From assembly GCA_011523155.1 (NCBI GenBank), contig WTHL01000298.1:1-11517 (forward strand): a stretch of 11,517 nucleotides of DNA, given 5' to 3'. Each line of letters starts with the position of its first letter. Position 1 is the stretch's first letter. Of the stretch, positions 1 to 6,351 are shown piece by piece. Source of the DNA: Synechococcus sp. PL34863bin_39. GTDB lineage: Bacteria; Cyanobacteriota; Cyanobacteriia; PCC-6307; Cyanobiaceae. The notes below the pieces were generated by a model. It was given only the letters and a program-made list of their open reading frames with translations, had not been told where the DNA came from and made no database searches. The translations under genes and the position numbers were made by a program.

Positions 1-456
1 CTCCTCAAGCGTTTTGAGCAGCGCATTGGCCGCTGACTCGGCCATGGCCTCAGGATCCTCAATCACCACCATGCCTCGGGGCGACTCCAGTGGCTGTCGC
101 GCCAGAAAGCGGCTGACATCGCGGATCTGCTCAAGGCGAACCTGGGGTGGCGTGCGCTTGCTCACACCAGCCTCTTCAGCGGCAGAGCGGACGATCAGCT
201 TGCCCTGGTGGGAGTAGGTGGGTTCGACCCAGAGAAGATCGGGGTGATTGCGGGCCTCCAGGCGGCGACGTTCCCGCAGGTCGGCCTGCCCTTCACCGAG
301 CAGACCCTCAAGAAAGCGCAACGCGGCCATGCGTCGTCCGACGCCGTCAGGTCCGGTGAAGAGATACGCGGGGGCCACCCGCTGGCGTTCCAGCGCAGCC
401 TGAAGAAGCGCAACAGCCTGATCCTGAGCCACCAGACCGGCGAACAGGGGGTCCAT
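1..456 (-). CDS. holB: DNA polymerase III delta' subunit (partial, 3' end off the left edge)
   Basis: Subunit of the clamp loader, which opens the beta sliding clamp and places it on primed DNA. Reading down from the ATG at 456, 152 codons stay open to base 1 with no stop, so only the N-terminal half is seen. It holds an AAA+ P-loop-like segment, TGPDGVGRR at about residues 34-42. The usual Lys is Arg, which fits delta' proteins as non-ATPase members. An HPD motif lies at about residues 71-73, and the family signature ANALLKTLEE ends at the edge. The four zinc-binding cysteines of E. coli delta' are absent from the matching stretch. The ATG is 13 bases after the tmk stop, with GGAG at 468-465 spaced 8 bases from it. 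The earlier ATG at 470 meets a stop after four codons, so 456 is preferred. The gene follows tmk, a replication neighbour, probably in one transcript. Confidence 0.88.
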   Translation of the reverse strand, partial: MDPLFAGLVAQDQAVALLQAALERQRVAPAYLFTGPDGVGRRMAALRFLEGLLGEGQADLRERRRLEARNHPDLLWVEPTYSHQGKLIVRSAAEEAGVSKRTPPQVRLEQIRDVSRFLARQPLESPRGMVVIEDPEAMAESAANALLKTLEE

Positions 457-469
457 CAGCAGAGCTCCA

Positions 470-1123
470 TCAGCACGGGTCCATCAGGGCCAGCTTCAAG
501 CGCTCCTGGATCGCTGCCGTCACCAGCGCCGGAGCCCGTGAGGCATCAATCCTGCTCCAGTTGCGACGTGCCGCAAGGGACGCGAATCCGTCGCAGACCC
601 GTTGCAGAAACGCCGAGCCGGCAGCCTCGATCCGATCATTCACCTGATCCATCCGGCGCAGGAGACTGTCCTCAAGGGGGAGGCTGAGCCAGAGGGTCAC
701 ATCAGGCTGCAGTCCTCCGGTTGCAATCGTCTCCAGCTGAAGAATGAGATCCCGGTCGAGGCCACGCCCATAGCCCTGATACGCCAGTGTCGATCCTGCA
801 AAACGATCGCTGATCACCCAGTCACCACGCTCAAGAGCAGGACGAATCACCCGGTCGACGTGCTGGGCACGATCAGCCGCGTAGAGGAGCAACTCAGCGG
901 TGGGAACGGGGGCCGAGCCGTCTGGGGGCGTGAGCAGAAGCTGCCGCAGGGCAAGACCGAGGGGTGTACCGCCGGGTTCCCGCGTCTGAATGAGCCGGGC
1001 TCCAGCAGGCATCAGGCCACTCTCGGGGAGCCAGTCCGTCAGATGGCGAAGCTGTGTTGTCTTGCCACAGCCATCAATTCCGTCCACAACGAGAAAGCGT
1101 CCACGCATGGTTGGACTCGTCAT
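470..1123 (-). CDS. tmk: Thymidylate (dTMP) kinase
   Basis: Cytosolic enzyme that phosphorylates dTMP to dTDP with ATP, the step before dTTP. The 217 residues are close to the usual 205-215. Visible motifs are the P-loop DGIDGCGKTTQ (residues 14-24), REPGGT (48-53, dTMP binding), SDRFAGSTLAYQGYGRG (about 105-121, the DRx catalytic motif and nucleotide pocket), and a LID region with RRM and DRIE (156-166). The ATG at 1123 overlaps the TGA of the Cu ATPase as ATGA, which suggests translational coupling. A second in-frame ATG at 1108 (residue 6) would also suit the family, since most homologues have only a few residues before the first beta strand. holB follows 13 bases after the stop. Function is firm; the exact start is not. 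Confidence 0.96.
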   Translation of the reverse strand: MTSPTMRGRFLVVDGIDGCGKTTQLRHLTDWLPESGLMPAGARLIQTREPGGTPLGLALRQLLLTPPDGSAPVPTAELLLYAADRAQHVDRVIRPALERGDWVISDRFAGSTLAYQGYGRGLDRDLILQLETIATGGLQPDVTLWLSLPLEDSLLRRMDQVNDRIEAAGSAFLQRVCDGFASLAARRNWSRIDASRAPALVTAAIQERLKLALMDPC

Positions 1124-3453
1124 GGCAACCGAAGGCTCAGGGCATTGAGCACAACGGTGATTGAACTGAGCGCCATGAGCAGAGCCGCCAGCGGCGGCGA
1201 CAGCAACAGCCCGAATCCAGGGAGCAGTACACCCGCGGCGAGGGGGAGAGCCAAGAGGTTGTAGCCGAAGGCCCAGACAAGGTTCTGGCGGATTTTGGCC
1301 ATGGTGCGCTGCGCCAGCTGAAGCGCCTCCGGCACCGCTTCAAGGCGGTCCCCGAGCAGCACAAGATCCGCGGTGTCCTGGGCGATCTGGGTGCCGGTAC
1401 CCACCGCGATGCCGAGATCAGCCGCGGCCAGTGCAGGTGCGTCGTTGATGCCATCACCAACCATGGCCACGCTGCCGGTGCGTCGATACGCCTCGAGTTG
1501 TTCAAGCTTCTGCTCCGGCAGAAGCTGCCAGGCAAGCTGATCGGGCGCGAAGCCCAGCACCTCGCCGAGGCGTTGCACCGAGGACTGGCGATCTCCGCTG
1601 AGCATGGCGAGCGCGAGCCCCTGCCCGCGCAACCGCCGAAGGGCAAGGGCCGCGTCAGGACGCAGGCGATCGTCGACGCCGATCAGTCCTAAGGGCTGGT
1701 CTCCCTGGGCGACTGCCACAAGGGACTGACCCTTTGCCGTCGCCTGATCCAGTGCCTGCTGGAACGTGTCTGACAAGACCACCCCCTCACGCCGGAGCCA
1801 CTCAGGCGAGCCCACCCGCACGACGCCATCCACACCCTCCAGCTCACCGGAGATGCCGGCCCCCGGAATGGTGCGGGTGTCCAGGGCCGGAATCAGGGAG
1901 AGATGACGGCGCTGGGCCTCCTGTAGCAGGGCATGGGCGAGTGGATGGCGACTGGTGTGTTCCACACTCGCGGCCAGCAGCAGGGTGCGGGCGGGATCCT
2001 GACTGGCCATCACGTCCGACACCAGGGGACGCCCGAGGGTGAGGGTGCCGGTTTTATCGAACACCACGCGGCTGAGAGACGCCGCAAGCTCAATCACATC
2101 CCCGCCCCGGAACAACCAGCCCTGACGGGCCGCCAGGCCTGACGACACCGTGATCACGGTCGGCGTGGCGAGTCCCAGGGCGCAAGGGCAGGCGATCACG
2201 AGCACGGCGATCGCCAGCTGCAGTGCAAGGCCCAGCGGGGTCTCGGCCCCAGCTCCGAGGGGTCCGTGGAGACCATGGCCATGGGCGGCGTGCTGATGCG
2301 CGGCCTCCATCGGAGCTGCAAGCACCTGGGGCCAGAGCTTGGGGCCCACCTGCCACCAGAACAGAAAGGTGCAGGCAGCGAGGCTGATGACGCCGTAGCA
2401 GAAAACTCCGGCAACTCGGTCGGCGAGGCCCTGAATCGGAGCTTTTCGGGCCTGCGCCTGCTCGACCATGGTGATGATGCGGGCGAGGGCTGTGTCCGCT
2501 CCCACGGTCCGGACATCCAGCAGCAGGGTCGCTTCGAGATTGAGGCTGCCTGAGCTGAGCTCAGTGCCCGGTTCCGCTTCGAGAGGCAGGGGTTCACCGG
2601 TGAGGCTGGAGACGTCAACCGCCGAGCGCCCCTCCACCACCACGCCGTCGACCGGGATCCGATCGCCCGCCAGCAGCTGGATCCGTTCCCCGGGCCGCAC
2701 CGCTGAAACCGCAACGTCGCGCACGGTGCCATCCGCCATCACCAGCCGGGCCTGATCCGGCTGGAGGGCGGCGAGCTGCTGCAGCGCCCGGCCCGTTCGC
2801 ACCCGGGCACGCTCCTCGAGAAAGCGTCCGAGGAGCACGAAGCCCAGCAGCATCACCGGCTCGTTGAAGAAACAGGGCCACCCCACCTGCGGCCAGAACA
2901 AGGCCACCAGGCTGGCGAGGTAGGCGCTGGTGACACCGAGCCCCACGAGCGTGTCCATGCTCGGTGCCCCGGCGAGAACCGCCTTCCATCCGCTGACGAG
3001 AATCGGTCGGCCTGGGCCAAGCAACGCGACGGTGGCCAGGGACGCGTGGAAGAGCAATCCTCCGACGATGGGAAGACTGAGATGGCCCCCTTCGGCCAGG
3101 TGACCGAACACAGACAGCAGGAGCAGCACCAAGGCCACCATCAGCTGACGCCACTGACGCCACCAACCCCAGCGTTGCTCGGCGGCTTCGGGGGTGGTGG
3201 CCAGCGGCGACTGGGTGCGTGGGCTCGCAGGAAAGCCTCGATCATCAAGGGCTTTCAGAACGCCCTGCAGGGCATCACCATCGCCATCAAGGCTGAGCCA
3301 GGCGCTGCGTGTCACGAGATTGACACTGGCCTCCTGAACACCCTGCTGTTCCAGCAGGGTCCGTTCAACGGCCCGGACACAGCCGCCGCATTTCATCCCC
3401 TCCACATCCAGAAGAACGGTGGTGTGGGGAGCGACAGCGGGGGAGCGACTCAC
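1120..3453 (-). CDS. Cu(+)-exporting P1B-type ATPase (CtaA/PacS/CopA family)
   Basis: ATP-driven membrane pump for monovalent copper, 777 residues. An N-terminal heavy-metal-binding domain carries GMKCGGC (Cys22, Cys25). Eight membrane segments fit the P1B-1 plan: about 104-121, 129-146, 163-187, 195-212, 348-368, 408-430, 725-747 and 749-770. Catalytic motifs are TGE (285-287), CPC in the sixth helix (422-424), DKTGT with phospho-acceptor Asp466, the SRHP motif (501-504) and GDGINDAP (666-673). Tyr731-Asn732 and Met760...Ser763-Ser764 in the last two helices match the Cu(+) subgroup, so Zn/Cd/Co transport is unlikely. A His-rich loop (386-396) lies on the exit side. The GTG at 3453 is the most upstream possible start, because an in-frame TAG lies at 3480-3478. 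Whether it feeds copper to plastocyanin and cytochrome oxidase (CtaA or PacS role) or exports excess cannot be told here. It is divergent from ycf3 and coupled to tmk downstream. Confidence 0.95.
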   Translation of the reverse strand: MSRSPAVAPHTTVLLDVEGMKCGGCVRAVERTLLEQQGVQEASVNLVTRSAWLSLDGDGDALQGVLKALDDRGFPASPRTQSPLATTPEAAEQRWGWWRQWRQLMVALVLLLLSVFGHLAEGGHLSLPIVGGLLFHASLATVALLGPGRPILVSGWKAVLAGAPSMDTLVGLGVTSAYLASLVALFWPQVGWPCFFNEPVMLLGFVLLGRFLEERARVRTGRALQQLAALQPDQARLVMADGTVRDVAVSAVRPGERIQLLAGDRIPVDGVVVEGRSAVDVSSLTGEPLPLEAEPGTELSSGSLNLEATLLLDVRTVGADTALARIITMVEQAQARKAPIQGLADRVAGVFCYGVISLAACTFLFWWQVGPKLWPQVLAAPMEAAHQHAAHGHGLHGPLGAGAETPLGLALQLAIAVLVIACPCALGLATPTVITVSSGLAARQGWLFRGGDVIELAASLSRVVFDKTGTLTLGRPLVSDVMASQDPARTLLLAASVEHTSRHPLAHALLQEAQRRHLSLIPALDTRTIPGAGISGELEGVDGVVRVGSPEWLRREGVVLSDTFQQALDQATAKGQSLVAVAQGDQPLGLIGVDDRLRPDAALALRRLRGQGLALAMLSGDRQSSVQRLGEVLGFAPDQLAWQLLPEQKLEQLEAYRRTGSVAMVGDGINDAPALAAADLGIAVGTGTQIAQDTADLVLLGDRLEAVPEALQLAQRTMAKIRQNLVWAFGYNLLALPLAAGVLLPGFGLLLSPPLAALLMALSSITVVLNALSLRLP

Positions 3454-3526
3454 AGCGGGGTTTAAGACAACTGCACGCTAGTCAGGGCTACGTGCCTCAG
3501 GATGGGTGCATTCCAGCAGGCCCGCC
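3454..3526. promoter_or_regulatory. Divergent promoter region, Cu ATPase / ycf3
   Basis: These 73 bases separate two divergently read genes and must hold the start signals for ycf3 and probably for the ATPase-tmk-holB run. I see no convincing paired -35/-10 boxes, no NtcA-type GTA-N8-TAC site and no clear copper-operator palindrome. The assignment rests on gene orientation only. Confidence 0.4.
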
Positions 3527-4048
3527 GTGCCCCGCAGCAACCGCAACGACAACTTCATCGACAAAAGCTTCACGGTGATGGCGGACCTCATCGTGAAACT
3601 GCTTCCGATCAACGCCCGTGCCAAGGAGGCCTACGTCTATTACAGGGACGGCCTTTCAGCCCAGAACGACGGCGACTACGCCGAAGCCCTGGAAAACTAC
3701 GAAGAAAGCCTGAAGCTCGAGGAGAACCCGATCGACCGTGGGGAAACCCTGAAGAACATGGCGATCATCTACATGAGCAACGGCGAGGAGGACCGCGCCG
3801 TTGAGACCTATCAGAAGGCGCTGGAAGAGAACCCGAAACAGCCGTCCTGCCTGAAGAACATGGGGTTGATCTTCGAGAAACGCGGGCGCACAGCCGAGGA
3901 GGAGGGACGCCGGGATGAAGCGGACCGCTGGTTCGATCGGGCCGCTGAGGCCTGGACCCAGGCGGTCCGACTCAACCCAGGCGGCTACCTCGACATCGAG
4001 AACTGGCTGAAGTCCACGGGTCGCAGCAACGTCGACGTTTATTTCTGA
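3527..4048 (+). CDS. ycf3: Photosystem I assembly protein Ycf3
   Basis: TPR chaperone bound to the thylakoid surface that helps assemble photosystem I. It begins with the family signature [17 protein letters not shown]. It then has about three tetratricopeptide repeats (roughly residues 35-68, 72-105 and 108-152), the third interrupted by an acidic/basic insert around 121-131. The end NWLKSTGR at about 159-166 is also typical, followed by a short tail. I chose the GTG at 3527, giving 173 residues. It places PRSN directly after the start as in other Ycf3 proteins and has AGCAGG six bases upstream. An in-frame GTG at 3506 would add seven residues not typical of the family and has a poorer ribosome site. 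The gene is a single unit on the plus strand: divergent from the Cu ATPase, and convergent with radA across 23 bases that hold no evident hairpin terminator. Confidence 0.95.
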   Translation: MPRSNRNDNFIDKSFTVMADLIVKLLPINARAKEAYVYYRDGLSAQNDGDYAEALENYEESLKLEENPIDRGETLKNMAIIYMSNGEEDRAVETYQKALEENPKQPSCLKNMGLIFEKRGRTAEEEGRRDEADRWFDRAAEAWTQAVRLNPGGYLDIENWLKSTGRSNVDVYF

Positions 4049-4071
4049 TCGTTCTGATTCCCTCTCACTCT

Positions 4072-5475
4072 TTAGGCCGCTTCACCCTGGCTCCCGACGT
4101 CATCCCCGAGCGCCAGCACCAGGGCTTCGGTGATGCGCGAAGCCTCGAGGAGCTCAAGGCCGAGAGACGCAGCCGTGGCGGCAACGCCGCTTCCCTGGGG
4201 CACCACAGCCCTGCGGAAACCGAGTCGGGAGGCTTCCTGTAAGCGCAGTTCGAGCTGGGGGACCGATCGCAACTGGCCCCCAAGCCCCAGCTCACCCAGC
4301 AGCACGGTGCCCGCAGGAAGCGTGAGGTCCCGGAAGCTGGCCACCACCGCTGCCGCAACGCCGAGGTCGGCCGCGGGTTCCTCAACATCCAGGCCGCCGG
4401 CAACAGCCAGATAGCAGTCATAACGCGACAGCGGCAGTCCCATGTGCTTCTCGAGCACGGCGAGGATCTGATGCAGACGGTTGACGGCAATGCCGGTGGC
4501 CGTGCGCCGAGGGCTGGCATAACTGGTGGTGCTGACCAGGGCCTGCAGATCCACCACCAGAGGGCGGGTACCTTCACAGGCCACGATCGTGGCGACACCG
4601 CTGGCCTGCTCCCCGCTGAGAAACAACTCGCTGGGGTTGCCCACCTCTGCCAGACCCTGACCACGCATCTCGAAGACACCGAGCTCATGGGTGGCGCCGA
4701 AGCGGTTCTTCACGGCCCTCAACAGACGATGGCTGGCAAAGCGATCCCCCTCAAAGGTGAGAACGGCATCCACCAGATGCTCCAGCACCTTGGGCCCGGC
4801 CAGGACCCCTTCCTTGGTGACATGCCCCACCAACAGCAGAGCGGTGTTCTGACGCTTGGCCAGACGCTGGAGTGCGGCCGCACACTCGCGCACCTGGGCC
4901 ACCGATCCGGGTGCACTGGTGAGGCTGGCATCGTGCAGGGCCTGGATGCTGTCGATGATCGCCACATCGGGCTTCAACGCCTCCAGCTCTTCGAGAACCA
5001 ACTCAAGATCCGTTTCTGCGAGCAGCTGCAGATCGGCATGCTGCCCCTGCAACCGCTGCCATCGCAGCTTCACCTGCTGCGCGGATTCCTCGGCACTGAC
5101 GTAGAGCACCGAGAGATCAGCCCCCATGGCGGTCGCGCTCTGGAGTAGCAGGGTGCTTTTCCCGATCCCGGGGTCACCACCGACAAGCACCAGAGACCCC
5201 GGCACCAATCCACCACCGAGAACGCGATCAAACTCGTCATATCCACTGCCCATGCGCCGGGTCGGCTGATCGCCCAGGTCAGCCATGGCGGTGGAACGCC
5301 GGGCGACGGGGGCTGCTTGTGGATCGGCTCCGGTCCGACGCCGGCGACCATCCGGCTTGGGCTGGGACTGCTCCACCAGGGTGTTCCAGCTGCCGCAGCT
5401 GCTGCAACGACCAAAGAACTGTCGGGTCTGCGCCCCACAGCTCTGGCACACGTACATGGAGACAGATCGGGCCAC
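4072..5475 (-). CDS. radA: DNA repair protein RadA (Sms), branch-migration ATPase
   Basis: RecA-like hexameric helicase that drives branch migration during homologous recombination and repair. The 467 residues match the family. It has an N-terminal C4 zinc finger (Cys10, Cys13, Cys24, Cys27), a basic low-complexity linker (about 38-62) and the RecA core. The core carries Walker A GGDPGIGKST (99-108), Walker B VAIIDSIQ (171-178) and the RadA-specific KNRFG motif (256-260). The C-terminal Lon-protease-like domain runs from about 290 and ends after the segment that includes LLGELGLGGQLR. The GTG at 5475 gives nine residues before the first zinc Cys, as in many RadA proteins. An ATG at 5457 gives three and is also possible; neither has a good Shine-Dalgarno. 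The gene is transcribed alone, divergent from rpaB and convergent with ycf3. All catalytic motifs look intact. Confidence 0.96.
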   Translation of the reverse strand: MARSVSMYVCQSCGAQTRQFFGRCSSCGSWNTLVEQSQPKPDGRRRRTGADPQAAPVARRSTAMADLGDQPTRRMGSGYDEFDRVLGGGLVPGSLVLVGGDPGIGKSTLLLQSATAMGADLSVLYVSAEESAQQVKLRWQRLQGQHADLQLLAETDLELVLEELEALKPDVAIIDSIQALHDASLTSAPGSVAQVRECAAALQRLAKRQNTALLLVGHVTKEGVLAGPKVLEHLVDAVLTFEGDRFASHRLLRAVKNRFGATHELGVFEMRGQGLAEVGNPSELFLSGEQASGVATIVACEGTRPLVVDLQALVSTTSYASPRRTATGIAVNRLHQILAVLEKHMGLPLSRYDCYLAVAGGLDVEEPAADLGVAAAVVASFRDLTLPAGTVLLGELGLGGQLRSVPQLELRLQEASRLGFRRAVVPQGSGVAATAASLGLELLEASRITEALVLALGDDVGSQGEAA

Positions 5476-5594
5476 GGACAGGTACGGAGGAAAGACGCAG
5501 GAAGAAGTCGAACTATGAAGAAAACTGGCCTCTGATGAATATCTGAGACCGTCGGGTTCTTAGGTGTTACAAGTTGGCGTAAGACCTGGCCCCG
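5476..5594. promoter_or_regulatory. Divergent promoter region, radA / rpaB
   Basis: These 119 bases separate radA (minus) from rpaB (plus) and must carry the rpaB promoter, possibly driving the whole rpaB-plsX-fabH-fabD-plsC run. The right half is relatively AT-rich for this window (about 5513-5580). I do not see a clean -35/-10 pair on either strand. An HLR1-like half site lies at 5566-5573. Confidence 0.5.
5556..5573 (+). promoter_or_regulatory. Possible HLR1-like RpaB box (one good half site)
   Basis: HLR1, the RpaB target, is a direct repeat of (G/T)TTACA(A/T)(A/T) with two bases between copies. Here GTTACAAG (5566-5573) matches seven of eight positions. The copy expected 10 bases upstream, GTTCTTAG (5556-5563), keeps only the leading GTT and little else. 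It sits 21 bases before the rpaB ATG, so autoregulation is conceivable. A single half site can occur by chance. Confidence 0.2.
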
Positions 5595-6341
5595 ATGACA
5601 GTCGCCAGTCCTGGCAAGGAAACCATCCTCGTTGTTGACGACGAGGCCAGCATCCGCCGGATCCTGGAAACCCGTCTATCCATGATCGGGTACAACGTGA
5701 TCACGGCCTGTGACGGCAATGAGGCGCTGGAGTGCTTCCGAAATACCGAGCCTGATCTGGTCGTGCTCGACGTGATGATGCCGAAGCTTGACGGCTACGG
5801 CGTCTGCCAGGAACTCCGCAAGGAATCCGATGTGCCGATCGTGATGCTGACGGCCCTCGGCGATGTGGCGGACCGCATCACAGGCCTTGAGCTGGGCGCG
5901 GACGACTACGTCGTCAAACCCTTCAGCCCGAAGGAGCTGGAGGCCCGCATCCGCTGTGTGCTTCGGCGGGTGGAGAAGGAGCAGGTAGCCGGCATTCCCA
6001 ATTCCGGTCTGATCCAGGTCTCAGACCTGCGCATCGACACCAACAAACGCCAGGTGTTCCGTGCCGACGAGCGCATCCGCCTGACGGGCATGGAATTCAG
6101 CCTGCTCGAACTGCTGGTGAGCAGGTCAGGCGAACCCTTCAGCCGGGGGGAAATCCTGAAGGAAGTGTGGGGATACACACCTGAACGCCATGTGGACACC
6201 CGCGTGGTGGATGTTCATATCTCCCGGCTTCGCTCCAAATTGGAAGACGATCCGGCAAACCCCGAGCTGATTCTCACGGCTCGCGGCACCGGCTATTTGT
6301 TCCAGCGCATCGTTGATTCCGTTGCCTCCGAAGGATCCTGA
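5595..6341 (+). CDS. rpaB: Response regulator RpaB (Ycf27), OmpR/PhoB family
   Basis: Essential cyanobacterial transcription factor, partner of the histidine kinase NblS (Hik33). It controls high-light and redox-stress genes and photosystem gene expression by binding HLR1 boxes. The 248 residues hold a receiver domain with the acidic pair Asp15-Asp16, phospho-acceptor Asp59 (VVLDVMMP), Thr86 and Lys108 (VKPF). A winged-helix DNA-binding domain follows from about 138 to 238, with TGMEFSLLELL, the recognition region RVVDVHISRLRSKLE and the wing TARGTGYLF. The ATG at 5595 gives a short lead before ILVVDDE and fits the family; no strong Shine-Dalgarno precedes it. NblS is not in this window. plsX starts about 10 bases after the stop, so the regulator is probably co-transcribed with lipid genes. 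Assignment to RpaB rather than RpaA is from overall sequence recognition and this conserved neighbourhood. Confidence 0.93.
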   Translation: MTVASPGKETILVVDDEASIRRILETRLSMIGYNVITACDGNEALECFRNTEPDLVVLDVMMPKLDGYGVCQELRKESDVPIVMLTALGDVADRITGLELGADDYVVKPFSPKELEARIRCVLRRVEKEQVAGIPNSGLIQVSDLRIDTNKRQVFRADERIRLTGMEFSLLELLVSRSGEPFSRGEILKEVWGYTPERHVDTRVVDVHISRLRSKLEDDPANPELILTARGTGYLFQRIVDSVASEGS

Positions 6342-6351
6342 AACCGGCGAG

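Noticed and set aside
602..1264. A 220-codon plus-strand open frame over tmk
   Set aside because: It is opposite to tmk and the end of the ATPase; both real genes show intact motifs, and this frame shows none.
4049..4071. Search for a bidirectional terminator between ycf3 and radA
   Set aside because: The 23 bases are pyrimidine-rich on the plus strand but show no inverted repeat.
5515..5535. Mini-frame ATG AAG AAA ACT GGC CTC TGA upstream of rpaB, a possible leader peptide
   Set aside because: Six codons with a purine-rich stretch upstream, but no attenuator hairpins or amino-acid-specific codon run; chance is the simpler reading.
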